Source: GCA-002727735 sp038134525 (lineage in GTDB: Bacteria; Bacteroidota; Bacteroidia; Flavobacteriales_D; Parvicellaceae). Taken from it: a DNA stretch of 64,000 nt. The DNA lies in NCBI GenBank assembly GCA_038134525.1, contig JAYPVI010000006.1, forward strand, positions 62,001 through 126,000. Direction: 5' to 3'. Shown here one piece after another: positions 8,308-17,974 of this stretch; the first letter of the stretch is position 1, and each line of letters begins with the position of its first letter. The notes beneath the pieces are model-generated. The model worked only from the letters and a program-made list of their open reading frames with translations, was not told the DNA's origin and did no database searches. A program made the translations under genes and the position numbers.

Positions 8308-9392
8308 AGAAAAAAGCACTCATTACAGGCATTACTGGTCAAGATGGAGCTTACTTAGCCGAATTATTATTAAGTAAAGGATATGAAGTTCATGGTGTAA
8401 AAAGAAGAGCATCTCTTTTTAATACAGATAGAATTGATCATTTATATCAAGATAAACATCAAAATGAGGTTAATTTTTATTTGCATCATGGAGATTTAAC
8501 AGATTCCACTAATTTAATCCGAATTATACAGGAAGTACAGCCAGAAGAAATATATAATTTGGGAGCACAGTCTCATGTTAAAGTCTCCTTTGAAGTACCA
8601 GAATATACGGCAAATTCTGATGCGGTTGGTACATTAAGGTTATTAGAAGCGATTAGAATTTTGAATTTGGAAAAAAAGGTCAAGTTTTATCAAGCATCAA
8701 CATCAGAACTTTATGGAAAAGTTCAGGAAGTTCCCCAAACAGAAAACACGCCTTTTTATCCTAGAAGCCCTTATGGTGTAGCAAAGTTATACGCTTATTG
8801 GATTGTGAAAAATTATAGGGAAGCTTATGATGTTTTTGCTTGTAATGGCATACTGTTTAATCACGAAAGCCCATTGAGAGGAGAAACATTCGTAACAAGA
8901 AAAATTACTAGAGCTGTTGCAAAGATTTCTCTTGGACTACAAGAAAAGATGTATATAGGCAACTTGAATGCGCAAAGAGATTGGGGACATGCAAAGGATT
9001 ATGTAGAAGGCATGTGGTTGATGCTTCAACAAGAAAAACCAGAAGATTATGTGTTAGCTACAGGAGTGACAACTACTGTTAGAGATTTTTGCTCCATGGC
9101 TTTTAACGAAGTGGGTATTGCTATTAAATGGGAAGGAAAAGGGAATCAGGAACAAGGTGTTGATGAATCTACTGGTAAGGTCCTAGTAGAGATTGATAAC
9201 AATTACTATCGACCAACTGAAGTTGATTTATTAATTGGAGATGCTTCAAAAGCAAAAAAACTATTGAACTGGGAGCCTAAAATAAATCTAAAATCATTGA
9301 TCAAAGAAATGGTAGCATCAGATGTAGCGCTTTTTGAAAAAGAAATTCATTTAAAAAAAGGAGGTTTTCAAGCTCTGAATCAATATGAATAA
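8304..9392 (+). CDS. gmd: GDP-mannose 4,6-dehydratase
   Basis: A 362-aa extended short-chain dehydrogenase. The N-terminal nucleotide-binding motif is TGITGQDGAYLAE, Tyr157 and Lys161 form the YxxxK active site (SPYGVAK), and the GVKRRAS and LFNHESPLRG signatures of Gmd are present. It converts GDP-mannose to GDP-4-keto-6-deoxymannose. The ATG at 8304 is chosen because it forms an ATGA overlap with the cysQ stop; a TTG at 8289 gives an unlikely extension. It is followed by fcl, the next step to GDP-L-fucose. Confidence 0.95.
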   Translation: MKKKALITGITGQDGAYLAELLLSKGYEVHGVKRRASLFNTDRIDHLYQDKHQNEVNFYLHHGDLTDSTNLIRIIQEVQPEEIYNLGAQSHVKVSFEVPEYTANSDAVGTLRLLEAIRILNLEKKVKFYQASTSELYGKVQEVPQTENTPFYPRSPYGVAKLYAYWIVKNYREAYDVFACNGILFNHESPLRGETFVTRKITRAVAKISLGLQEKMYIGNLNAQRDWGHAKDYVEGMWLMLQQEKPEDYVLATGVTTTVRDFCSMAFNEVGIAIKWEGKGNQEQGVDESTGKVLVEIDNNYYRPTEVDLLIGDASKAKKLLNWEPKINLKSLIKEMVASDVALFEKEIHLKKGGFQALNQYE

Positions 9393-10317
9393 ACATAATA
9401 AAATTTATGTAGCAGGTCATAATGGAATGGTTGGTTCAGCCATTATTAGAAAGTTGAAAATGGATGGCTATTCAAATATTCTAGTTAGAAGTTCTAAAGA
9501 ATTAGATTTACGAAATCAAAACAACGTAGAAAAGTTTTTTGTAAATGAAAAACCAGATTATGTTTTTTTAGCGGCTGCAAAAGTGGGTGGAATTTTGGCA
9601 AATAACACTTATAAGGCCGAATTTATTTACGATAATTTAAGTATTCAAAACAACGTGATACATGCTGCGTATAAAAACAACGTAAAAAAATTACTTTTTT
9701 TAGGATCTTCATGCATATATCCCAAATTTGCAGATCAACCAATACAAGAGGAATCATTATTAAAGAGTGAGTTAGAACCAACTAATGAACCCTATGCCAT
9801 TGCTAAAATAGCTGGACTTAAAATGTGTCAGTTTTACAAAGAGCAGTATGACTGTAACTTTATCTCGCTTATGCCTACTAATTTGTATGGTCCAAATGAT
9901 AATTTTGATCTTAAAAACTCTCATGTTCTACCTGCCTTATTGCGTAAGTTTCATGAAGCTAAAGTGAATGAGTTTAATTCGGTTATCCTTTGGGGCACTG
10001 GATTCCCAATGAGAGAGTTTTTACATGTGGATGATTTAGCGGATGCATGTATTTATTTCATGTGCAATTACAATCAAGATTCACTAGTTAATATTGGAAC
10101 AGGAAAAGATATTGCCATAAAAGATTTGGCTTACATAATCAAAGATATTGTTAATTACAAAGGTGAGATTGTTTGGGATTCTTCTAAACCTGATGGTACG
10201 CCAAGAAAATTATTGGATGTTTCTAAAGCCAAAAACCTAGGTTGGGAATCTTCCATAACTTTGTTAGATGGAATACGTATGACTTATGATTGGTATGTTC
10301 ATAATGAAAAGAAATAA
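9385..10317 (+). CDS. fcl: GDP-L-fucose synthase
   Basis: A 310-aa epimerase/reductase. The Rossmann motif is AGHNGMVGSAI; the catalytic dyad is Tyr137/Lys141 in EPYAIAK. GSSCIYPK and LMPTNLYGPND are typical of Fcl/WcaG. It converts GDP-4-keto-6-deoxymannose to GDP-L-fucose by epimerisation and NADPH reduction. It overlaps the gmd end by 8 bases, so the two are translationally coupled. Fucose would be used in a surface polysaccharide, in line with the downstream genes. Confidence 0.95.
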   Translation: MNKHNKIYVAGHNGMVGSAIIRKLKMDGYSNILVRSSKELDLRNQNNVEKFFVNEKPDYVFLAAAKVGGILANNTYKAEFIYDNLSIQNNVIHAAYKNNVKKLLFLGSSCIYPKFADQPIQEESLLKSELEPTNEPYAIAKIAGLKMCQFYKEQYDCNFISLMPTNLYGPNDNFDLKNSHVLPALLRKFHEAKVNEFNSVILWGTGFPMREFLHVDDLADACIYFMCNYNQDSLVNIGTGKDIAIKDLAYIIKDIVNYKGEIVWDSSKPDGTPRKLLDVSKAKNLGWESSITLLDGIRMTYDWYVHNEKK

Positions 10318-11842
10318 CATATTTCATGCACTTTTAATTCCATTTTACTTCTGCACTAATCAAGTTGTTATAGGCCAACTTAAAAATCAAACTTTTTCTT
10401 TTTTTAATACTTCAAATGGAAATGAAATAACTCACTCTTCCATCAAACCGCATTTAGAATCTTGTCAATTATTTGACTCTTCCATCAAACCGATTGACAA
10501 TAGATGGAAAAGAAAAATATTTGATGAAAGTCTTTTGTTTGTTAATGAAGATGAAGTTAGGTTAACTGCAGATCCACTATTTCATTTTTCAATAAGTCCC
10601 AAAAACACCGTTCAAGGTTATTTCTACTCAACAAATGTGAGAGGATTCAGAATTACTGGAGATTTAACTTCTAAGTTATCATTTGAAACCCGGTTTTACG
10701 AAAATCAGTTTTTTTATCCTGATTATTTATCTAGAAAGGCGTTGGATAGGGCAAAACATGAAAATACAATTGACGTCATAGCTTTTGGAATTGGAAGAGG
10801 AAAAAAGTTTAAAGAATATGGGATTGATGCAGGTTTAGCCAATGGATATGTGAGTTTTTCACCAACTAAAGGAATTATTTTTCAGTTAGGACATGGTAGG
10901 CATTTTTTTGGAGATGGATATCGCTCTTTATTGCTGTCAGATTATGCTCCGGACTATCAATATTTAAGTGGTCAATACCATTTTTTAGACGGGAAATTAC
11001 TATACAAACATGTTCAATCTAGACTTTATAATTTAAGTAGAATTCCAGTTTCTACCACACCTGAATCCATGCTTATTCCAAAATATTTTGGTTTTAATCA
11101 GCTTTCAATTCAGGCTACTTCAGCTTTATCATTTTCTATTTTTGAAGGAACTTTATTTAAAGCATATGATTCTTTTGAAGGTACATCTCCTCCACATTAT
11201 AGTTTCTACTTGCCAATTATGGGTTCACATTTTTTAGCAAAAGATTCTTTATCATCTAATTCAAAAATGTACGGTATAAATACCAGTTATTTATTTTCTA
11301 ACAGAATTAAAATATATAATCAATTTGTGGTTCGAAGCGAAAACAAGATAGGTTCTCAATTTGGGATAAGAAGTGAGTTTAGTATTGATAAAAGAAAATC
11401 CAATTCTTTTTTAAATCTTGAATTTAATTACGTCCCAACCGCCCTATATTCAGTTGATAGTAATAATAAATTTCAGCAATTTAGTCATATGGGCCATGAA
11501 TTAGCACATCCGTTAGGTTCAGGTTTTTCAGAATGGGCCCTTAAAGGGCAGATTAATAATGGAAGATTGTTTTGTCGTTTAAGTAATAATATTGTGAGTA
11601 TTGACAGACCTGGAAACAATCAATTTTTTGCCAATCAAGTATTTACTCCAAATAATGAAGTTGTCGAAATAGATAAAGCTCAAGTTATTTTTCTTAATAA
11701 TTCAGTAGGTTATGTAATCAATATGGCCTCCAAAATGGAAATTTCCATTGGACATTTATCGAGGTCATTTGATGGAGTTTGGGATAATTACTTCATTTTT
11801 TCATTTAGAACCTATTTAAAAAACGATTACTTTGATCAATAG
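10304..11842 (+). CDS. Wzi/RemB-like outer-membrane beta-barrel protein (copy 1)
   Basis: A 512-aa protein. An N-terminal signal peptide (MKRNNIFHALLIPFYF...) is seen when translation starts at the ATG at 10304, 14 bases inside fcl; in-frame ATGs at 10286 and 10295 are less likely. The rest is rich in alternating aromatic and polar residues, as in a beta-barrel. GRHFFGDGYRSLLLSDYAPD matches the capsule-assembly Wzi / gliding RemB-like family of Bacteroidota. Wzi-type proteins hold or export capsule at the cell surface. A paralog lies one gene further. Family assignment is by eye. Confidence 0.6.
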   Translation: MKRNNIFHALLIPFYFCTNQVVIGQLKNQTFSFFNTSNGNEITHSSIKPHLESCQLFDSSIKPIDNRWKRKIFDESLLFVNEDEVRLTADPLFHFSISPKNTVQGYFYSTNVRGFRITGDLTSKLSFETRFYENQFFYPDYLSRKALDRAKHENTIDVIAFGIGRGKKFKEYGIDAGLANGYVSFSPTKGIIFQLGHGRHFFGDGYRSLLLSDYAPDYQYLSGQYHFLDGKLLYKHVQSRLYNLSRIPVSTTPESMLIPKYFGFNQLSIQATSALSFSIFEGTLFKAYDSFEGTSPPHYSFYLPIMGSHFLAKDSLSSNSKMYGINTSYLFSNRIKIYNQFVVRSENKIGSQFGIRSEFSIDKRKSNSFLNLEFNYVPTALYSVDSNNKFQQFSHMGHELAHPLGSGFSEWALKGQINNGRLFCRLSNNIVSIDRPGNNQFFANQVFTPNNEVVEIDKAQVIFLNNSVGYVINMASKMEISIGHLSRSFDGVWDNYFIFSFRTYLKNDYFDQ

Positions 11843-11851
11843 ATATTAAAT

Positions 11852-12934
11852 ATGAACGGATTATATATAGTCATTTTTGGATTTATTACTTCATTTTTAG
11901 TGGTGCTGTTTTCTATGCCTTCTTTAATAAAGGTAGCCAAGCTTAAAAATTTAGTAGATACGCCTACTGAAGAAAGAAAGATGCATAGATGGAGTATTCC
12001 AACTCTTGGAGGTGTTGTGATATTTGGGTCAATCATTTTTTCGTATGCATTATGGTTCCCTGAAGAATATGATCATATTCCAGGAATGTTAATCAATTTT
12101 AAATACGTAATAGCTTGTTTGTTAGTTCTATTTTTTGTTGGAGTTAAAGATGATATTATTGGTACCGCTCCATTGAAAAAATTAATAGCCCATATTATGG
12201 TAGGTTTCATCTTAGTTATTATGGCTGATATTCGAATCACTTCTATGCATGGTATTTTTGGAGTTTATGGAGAATTAGATTTATGGCAAAGTTATTTACT
12301 AACTATATTTACTTATTTAGTCATCATTAACGCTATAAATTTAATCGATGGTTTAGACGGTTTAGCAGGCTTAATATCATTTTTAGCATCATTGTGTTTT
12401 AGCTACGTTTTCTGTAAATGTGGAAATGTTCCACTAGCACTTCTAGCTAGTGTTTTGGCAGGTACAATGATCGGTTTTGTTTTCTTTAATTTTTATCCAG
12501 CTAGAGTTTTTATGGGTGATGCTGGTTCATTGTCAATTGGCGTTATTTTTTGTATTCTAGCTATAAATGCCATCAACGAAAATTATGCAAATACCCCCCA
12601 ATGGTTAGTCCAATTAAATAAGCCTGTGATGGTGATGACATTTCTTGCCTATCCACTCATGGATACTTTAAGGGTATTTATTTTAAGATTGATTCGTTCT
12701 AAATCACCATTTAAGGCTGATAAAAATCATATCCATCACCATTTTGAAAAAACGGGAATTGGTCATGCTAAAACCACTTTAGCTCTTTTTTTATTTAGCA
12801 TAAGCTTAATTGGTTGTCAGCTCTTATTTCAATTGGTTTTTTCAATCAACCATCCCACAATATTATTGTGTTTGCAAATAGGTTCTTCCATAATCATAGT
12901 TGGTAGTTTGTATTTGATTGCTAAAAAAAAATAA
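11852..12934 (+). CDS. WecA/TagO-type undecaprenyl-phosphate sugar-1-phosphate transferase
   Basis: A 360-aa polytopic membrane protein of the MraY/WecA family with about ten hydrophobic segments. Motifs: the DTPTEERKMH cytoplasmic loop, INLIDGLDGLAG, RVFMGDAGSLSIG and the HIHHHFEKTG loop. The last is typical of WecA/TagO enzymes rather than MraY. It transfers a sugar phosphate, often GlcNAc-1-P, to undecaprenyl phosphate to start synthesis of a surface polysaccharide. It sits between two Wzi/RemB-like barrels, pointing to capsule or exopolysaccharide. The exact sugar cannot be read from sequence. Confidence 0.85.
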   Translation: MNGLYIVIFGFITSFLVVLFSMPSLIKVAKLKNLVDTPTEERKMHRWSIPTLGGVVIFGSIIFSYALWFPEEYDHIPGMLINFKYVIACLLVLFFVGVKDDIIGTAPLKKLIAHIMVGFILVIMADIRITSMHGIFGVYGELDLWQSYLLTIFTYLVIINAINLIDGLDGLAGLISFLASLCFSYVFCKCGNVPLALLASVLAGTMIGFVFFNFYPARVFMGDAGSLSIGVIFCILAINAINENYANTPQWLVQLNKPVMVMTFLAYPLMDTLRVFILRLIRSKSPFKADKNHIHHHFEKTGIGHAKTTLALFLFSISLIGCQLLFQLVFSINHPTILLCLQIGSSIIIVGSLYLIAKKK

Positions 12935-12940
12935 ACCAAT

Positions 12941-14452
12941 ATGAGATTTTTTGCTTTTTTCACATTATCTATATCAGTTTCGATTGGAGTTGCACAATCA
13001 TATTTTTTTGGTGATTTCCAACAAAGATATCAATTGGAAAAACAACTTTATTTAAGAAATCAATGTCACAGCATAAGCAAACCTATTCTTTTAGATTCAG
13101 TGTTAACAATAAAAACTCAAAAGGGGATTTGGTCTTATGGGCAAGTTAGTGATACAGTTCGATTTTTAGTTTTACCAGTTATTGATGGTGGTATAAAATA
13201 CAATCCCTTTGATAATGATTTAACCAATTTATTCTCATTAGGAGCTCAATTCAATTTTTCTAATAATCAGTTGTATTCTCAGTGGAGATTGGGTTATGCT
13301 TTAGGAACTTTATCAACTTATGAGTCTAATAACTTAACTAAAAGACCGTTTGCTCCTGGAATAGGATACCTAAATAATGATTTATTATTCACATACAGCC
13401 AACCAATTTTGGAGGGATATGTTTCTTATCAGCCACACCGTTTTTTTAATTTAAGTGGAGGTGTTGGTAGAAATCTAATAGGTGATGGATATCGTTCCAT
13501 TTATCTTTCAGATTATGCTCCTGCTTATCCATTTTTTAAATTAGAATCCACTTTTTGGAAAGTAAAATATATCAATCTATGGTCATTACATCATGATCGG
13601 TATTCGGCAAGCTTTTCAAATAAAAAATGGTCTTCTTTACACGCATTAAGCTTAAATGTTACAGATTGGCTTAATCTTTCTTTGTTTGAATCGGTGATAT
13701 GGCAAGGTAAAGACACATTAAACAGTAGAGGACTTGATTTTAATTATTTGAATCCATTCATTTTTTATAGACCCGTTGAATATGGAATGGGTTCATCAGA
13801 CAATGCATTTTTTGGAGGAGGTTTAAAAATTAGATTGCCCAAAAAAATTATCTTATATCAACATTTTATTTTAGATGAATTTTTGCTTAGCGCATTTCAA
13901 GAAGGTACAGGTTGGTGGGGTAACAAATATGGGATGCAAATAGGTATGAGATTTTTTGATCTATTTGGTATTGAGGGTCTTTATTCATTAATAGAATGGA
14001 ATGCCGTAAGGCCATTTACTTATTCTCATGTTAACTCCATGCAAAATTATGGGCATAGAAATCATTCGTTAGCGCATCCGTTGGAATCAAATTTTCATGA
14101 AGTTTTAGCCATATTAGGTTATCAAAAAAACAATTTAGATTTCTGGGTTAAGTATGCATATCAATATTTTGGGAGAGATTTCCAACATTATAATTTTGGT
14201 GGAGATATGTTTCAACCTTACACAAGTAGGGCTGGAGGAGATTATGGACATGAAATTGGTCAAGGTAATACCATAAACCAATATCAAATTGAAATTCGAG
14301 CTTCTTTGTTATTAGTAGCTTTATCTAATACCAAGTTATTTACACAATTTAATTATCGATATAATACATCAAGAAACAATACCATATCAGAATCTTCTCT
14401 GTTTTCAATAGGCATTACATCAAACCTTTGGCAATCTTATTTAGATTATTAA
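12941..14452 (+). CDS. Wzi/RemB-like outer-membrane beta-barrel protein (copy 2)
   Basis: A 503-aa protein with a signal peptide (MRFFAFFTLSISVSIGVAQS) and a barrel-like aromatic-rich body. It shares GDGYRSIYLSDYAPAY with the protein encoded at 10304-11842, plus a later NHSLAHPLESNFHE segment matching GHELAHPLGSGFSE there. The two are clear but diverged paralogs. It is the last gene of the tightly packed fucose/polysaccharide run. A gliding (RemB-like) role is possible as well as a capsule role. Confidence 0.58.
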   Translation: MRFFAFFTLSISVSIGVAQSYFFGDFQQRYQLEKQLYLRNQCHSISKPILLDSVLTIKTQKGIWSYGQVSDTVRFLVLPVIDGGIKYNPFDNDLTNLFSLGAQFNFSNNQLYSQWRLGYALGTLSTYESNNLTKRPFAPGIGYLNNDLLFTYSQPILEGYVSYQPHRFFNLSGGVGRNLIGDGYRSIYLSDYAPAYPFFKLESTFWKVKYINLWSLHHDRYSASFSNKKWSSLHALSLNVTDWLNLSLFESVIWQGKDTLNSRGLDFNYLNPFIFYRPVEYGMGSSDNAFFGGGLKIRLPKKIILYQHFILDEFLLSAFQEGTGWWGNKYGMQIGMRFFDLFGIEGLYSLIEWNAVRPFTYSHVNSMQNYGHRNHSLAHPLESNFHEVLAILGYQKNNLDFWVKYAYQYFGRDFQHYNFGGDMFQPYTSRAGGDYGHEIGQGNTINQYQIEIRASLLLVALSNTKLFTQFNYRYNTSRNNTISESSLFSIGITSNLWQSYLDY

Positions 14453-14509
14453 CTGAAAGGTTCAACACAAGTTCTATTAAAGAATAAATTATACTAATTT
14501 CGCCACCAA

Positions 14510-15397
14510 ATGAAAACAGATCGATTGGAGACTCCATTACATGTTAATATAATGACCAAATCAAAGGCATTTGTTTCTTTAATGAAATTACGGCTGTCAT
14601 CATTTGTTGTTTTAAGTGCGTTTTTTGGGTTCTTCATGGCTAAAGGAGACCTAAATTCATTAGCGATGTACTCTCTGCTTATTGGTGGGTTGCTCATAAC
14701 AGGTTCTTCCAATGGGTTTAATCAACTCTTAGAAATTAAGACAGATACTTTAATGAGCAGAACGAAGAGTCGTCCATTACCAGTTCAGGTTATCAGTAAA
14801 ATAGAGGCCATCATATTTTGCGTAATTATTGGTGCTTTAGGATTGTTTTTACTGTGTACCATTAATTCAAAATCCATGTTGTTGGGTTTGTTTTCTATGA
14901 TTGTTTATGTTCTTATTTACACTCCTTTAAAACAAAAGTCTTCAATAGCTGTATTTGTTGGAGCAATACCTGGTAGTATACCACCTCTTCTTGGTTACGT
15001 TGCCGTTTCTAATGATTTTGGATTAGAGCCAGGTGTATTGTTTATGCTACAGTTTTTTTGGCAGTTTCCTCATTTTTGGGCTTTAGCATGGAAATTAGAT
15101 GGCGACTATAAAAAGGCTGGATTTAGATTGTTGCCAAGCATTGAAAAAAACAAAAAAAGTGCATTTCAAATTATGTTATACTCCGCATTTTTAATTCCCT
15201 CATCCATGTTGCCCTGGGCTGCTGAAATGACAGGTACTACTTCAATGATAATAGGTATTTGTCTAAGTTTAATTATGTATACCCCTGCCATCAGGTTATA
15301 TTTCACTTTAGAAGATAAGTATGCCAATAAGATTATGTATTATTCTTTTGCTTACTTACCCATATTATTTACCGTTTATTGTTTTGACTTATTATAA
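14510..15397 (+). CDS. ctaB: Protoheme IX farnesyltransferase (heme O synthase)
   Basis: A 295-aa UbiA-family prenyltransferase with about nine membrane segments. The first Asp-rich loop is recognisable as SNGFNQLLEIKTDTLMSRTK followed by SRPLP, and the second conserved loop as LDGDYKKAGFRLLP. It adds a farnesyl group to heme b to make heme O for cytochrome oxidase. It starts a run of cytochrome oxidase genes, 8 bp before the first subunit III gene. A second ATG at codon 15 is possible. Confidence 0.9.
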   Translation: MKTDRLETPLHVNIMTKSKAFVSLMKLRLSSFVVLSAFFGFFMAKGDLNSLAMYSLLIGGLLITGSSNGFNQLLEIKTDTLMSRTKSRPLPVQVISKIEAIIFCVIIGALGLFLLCTINSKSMLLGLFSMIVYVLIYTPLKQKSSIAVFVGAIPGSIPPLLGYVAVSNDFGLEPGVLFMLQFFWQFPHFWALAWKLDGDYKKAGFRLLPSIEKNKKSAFQIMLYSAFLIPSSMLPWAAEMTGTTSMIIGICLSLIMYTPAIRLYFTLEDKYANKIMYYSFAYLPILFTVYCFDLL

Positions 15398-15405
15398 ATA
15401 ATACC

Positions 15406-16647
15406 ATGCAACAATTTGAATCAAATAAACAAAAAGAGAAAGTATATTCAGCACTTGTATTGGTTGGAGTAATTGGTAGTGTAATGCTCTTTGCTGGCCT
15501 TTCAAGCGCAGTATTAGTTAGAAAAATGGATAAATTTTGGGTTAACATTCATTTGCCCTATGAATTCATTATTAGTACTGTTCTAATTCTAATAAGTAGT
15601 GTCACCTTTTACATGGCATTACAATTTGCTAGAAAAAGTCGTAAGTCAAAAGTGTTACGTTTATTAATCTTAACATTGATGCTTTCTTTAGGGTTCACCT
15701 TTTTTCAGTTTAGAGGCTGGAAATCTTACTATCAAAGTGGAAATGCTATGAAGTCTTTTGTAACATTTGTTTACGGACAATACGGCAAAAATTTTAAAGT
15801 GATGAAAGCAGATCATGTAATTGATTATGACGGAGAGAATTATCTTATTAATGAGGAGAATATCACAAATAATGAACTAGATGAGGTAAAGTTGTTTTTA
15901 CGTCAGATTTGTGGTACGTCAACATCATTTACTGATGCTAAATTCATTTTTAATAATTATAATAATCCTTATTCAATATTAGATGTTTCATCTTCAAAAA
16001 GGCTTGTTTATGAAGAAGGAGAACTTTATTTGGATTCGATGAAATTATCTGAAGTTCAGAAAAATGAATTATTCAAATTTTCTTTTGGGGTTTGTAATGA
16101 TCAACCTTTTTTCATGTTGAAGGGGAAATACGGTAAAGATTTTTCCATTAGTCTAAATGGAGAAGATTTAGAATACAGCAAAAAAAGATTGTTTTTTCCT
16201 GAGAAATCTTTGTCTCTTGAAGAGAGAGAGGCCATTAACACAAAAGTATACCAAGGCGGCAAGGAATACCTAATTACTAAGGGAAAGGTTTACTCCAATG
16301 GAATAGAAATTGATCAATTTGAATCTTATTTTCAGCTTGACCAAAATATAAACATTGAAATAAAGGATGGCATTTGGAAACAGGCTAAGCAAGAACTTAA
16401 TGCTAATCAATACGCTGAGTTTTATCAAACCTCAAATGTTTCTAGTAGCTTTGTTTGGGTACTTACTATTATTCATTTTTTACATTTAATTCTTTCCTTA
16501 TCTGCAATGACTGTTGTTATATTTAGAGCAAACAAAGACACATATAACGTAGATAATGTAGCAGGACTTAGAGCTGTTAGTGTATTTTGGCATTTTGTAG
16601 GCCTTTTGTGGCTTTACTTATATGTATTTTTAGAATATATTAATTAA
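15406..16647 (+). CDS. Cytochrome c oxidase subunit III-like protein with a large inserted domain
   Basis: A 413-aa protein. Residues 16-39, 52-75 and 84-104 are membrane segments ending in FQFRGW, matching the first half of the short five-helix subunit III of Bacteroidota. Residues about 347-372 (SSSFVWVLTIIHFLHLILSL) and 390-412 (FWHFVGLLWLYLYVF) match the last two helices. Between them lie about 230 hydrophilic residues (roughly 114-345) in a place where these proteins usually have a short loop, so the protein is about twice the usual size. The insert has no motif I recognise. By canonical topology this loop faces the periplasm. Confidence 0.75.
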   Translation: MQQFESNKQKEKVYSALVLVGVIGSVMLFAGLSSAVLVRKMDKFWVNIHLPYEFIISTVLILISSVTFYMALQFARKSRKSKVLRLLILTLMLSLGFTFFQFRGWKSYYQSGNAMKSFVTFVYGQYGKNFKVMKADHVIDYDGENYLINEENITNNELDEVKLFLRQICGTSTSFTDAKFIFNNYNNPYSILDVSSSKRLVYEEGELYLDSMKLSEVQKNELFKFSFGVCNDQPFFMLKGKYGKDFSISLNGEDLEYSKKRLFFPEKSLSLEEREAINTKVYQGGKEYLITKGKVYSNGIEIDQFESYFQLDQNINIEIKDGIWKQAKQELNANQYAEFYQTSNVSSSFVWVLTIIHFLHLILSLSAMTVVIFRANKDTYNVDNVAGLRAVSVFWHFVGLLWLYLYVFLEYIN

Positions 16648-16670
16648 ACTTGTAACCGAAAATTTAAATT

Positions 16671-17480
16671 ATGGCTGGACATTCAGAAAATATAAGTAGA
16701 TCAGAACTCTGGGGAGGAGATGGTTCTCCATTTAGAATATCTTACGGAAAGCAATGGATGTGGATGTTTTTGGTGTCAGATGCACTTACTTTTGGAGGGC
16801 TTTTAACAGCTTATGGTTTTGCAAGACATCAAGCGGCAGATTGGCCAATTGGTGAGGAAACCTTTAATGCTATGCCATTCATAGGTAGCGGCTATCCATT
16901 ATTCTATGTGGCCCTAATGACATTTATCCTTATTGTAAGTTCAGTAACTATGGTATTAGCGGTAGAAGCTGCACACAGATTGGATAAAAAAGGAGTTGTA
17001 AAGTGGTTGTTGCTAACAGTGGTAGGTGGACTTTTTTTTGTCGGTTCTCAAGCATGGGAGTGGTACCATTTTATTCATGGTACTCACTTTGGTTCCATTT
17101 TAACTTCTGATGGATGGGCTGTGTTGGAGTATGCTGGAAGTGAGCCTATTTTACAATTTGGAAGAGGTGTCAGTATAACTGGAGCCGAAGCTCAGGCGCT
17201 AATTGATTCTTCAACCGCTTCCATGCAAGGTGCTAATTTGATTGAAAACGAATATGCCCCTATGGTACCCCAATATGCTGACTTTTTCTTCTTCATTACC
17301 GGATTTCATGGTTTTCATGTTTTTTCAGGAGTTGTATTTAACCTTATCATATTAATAAATGTGGTAAGAGGAGTCTACGATAAAAGAGGGCATTATGAAA
17401 TGGTAGAAAAAGTAGGTCTCTACTGGCACTTCGTAGATTTAGTTTGGGTTTTTGTATTTACATTCTTTTATTTAGTTTAA
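16671..17480 (+). CDS. Cytochrome c oxidase subunit III
   Basis: A 269-aa membrane protein with five main hydrophobic segments. Hallmarks are SQAWEWYHF, FFFFITGFHGFHVFSG and YWHFVDLVWVFVF, which hold the conserved Glu and His residues of subunit III. Residues 132-203 form a polar loop between helices, longer than in proteobacterial subunits. It lies 23 bp after the first subunit III-like gene and 10 bp before subunit IV, so they are one operon. Subunits I and II are not in the window. Confidence 0.9.
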   Translation: MAGHSENISRSELWGGDGSPFRISYGKQWMWMFLVSDALTFGGLLTAYGFARHQAADWPIGEETFNAMPFIGSGYPLFYVALMTFILIVSSVTMVLAVEAAHRLDKKGVVKWLLLTVVGGLFFVGSQAWEWYHFIHGTHFGSILTSDGWAVLEYAGSEPILQFGRGVSITGAEAQALIDSSTASMQGANLIENEYAPMVPQYADFFFFITGFHGFHVFSGVVFNLIILINVVRGVYDKRGHYEMVEKVGLYWHFVDLVWVFVFTFFYLV

Positions 17481-17490
17481 TTATCAAATT

Positions 17491-17967
17491 ATGGAAAGAG
17501 ACGATTTAATTCACGATCATAATTATTCTTTATCAGCTAATCATGATGAAGCTCATGGAGTTGCGATTAGAAAAACCATATGGAGGGTTACTATAATTTT
17601 GTCACTTATAACTCTTGTTGAAGTGCTAATAGGTGCTTTAATTAAGCAATATACTGGAGACCAAGGCGCAGATAACTCTTTATGGCCTTACGTAAAAGTG
17701 GGGTTTATTGTTCTCACCATTGTTAAGGCGGCCTTCATTGTTCTGGTATTTATGCATTTAGGCGATGAAAGAAAAAACTTTAAGATGGTTATTCTAGTAC
17801 CTTACATCTTATTTATAGTCTATTTAATTTTTATATGTTTAGCAGAGTCATCTTACTGGAATCATATTCTACATGATAATGAGTCGAATGCAGTTGAAAC
17901 CGAATCCGCTCTTAACGAATTCAGTTTGCATGGTAAACATGCAAATGCTATGACACTTCATATATAA
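17491..17967 (+). CDS. Cytochrome c oxidase subunit IV family protein
   Basis: A 158-aa protein with three hydrophobic segments (about 30-50, 70-95 and 105-125). VLVFMHLGDERKNF is a pattern of the bacterial subunit IV/caa3 CoxD-like family. The polar N-terminus is His/Asp-rich (HDHNYSLSANHDEAHG) and the tail is hydrophilic. It acts as a small accessory subunit of the oxidase. It sits between subunit III and the SCO gene. Confidence 0.82.
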   Translation: MERDDLIHDHNYSLSANHDEAHGVAIRKTIWRVTIILSLITLVEVLIGALIKQYTGDQGADNSLWPYVKVGFIVLTIVKAAFIVLVFMHLGDERKNFKMVILVPYILFIVYLIFICLAESSYWNHILHDNESNAVETESALNEFSLHGKHANAMTLHI

Positions 17968-17974
17968 ATAAACG

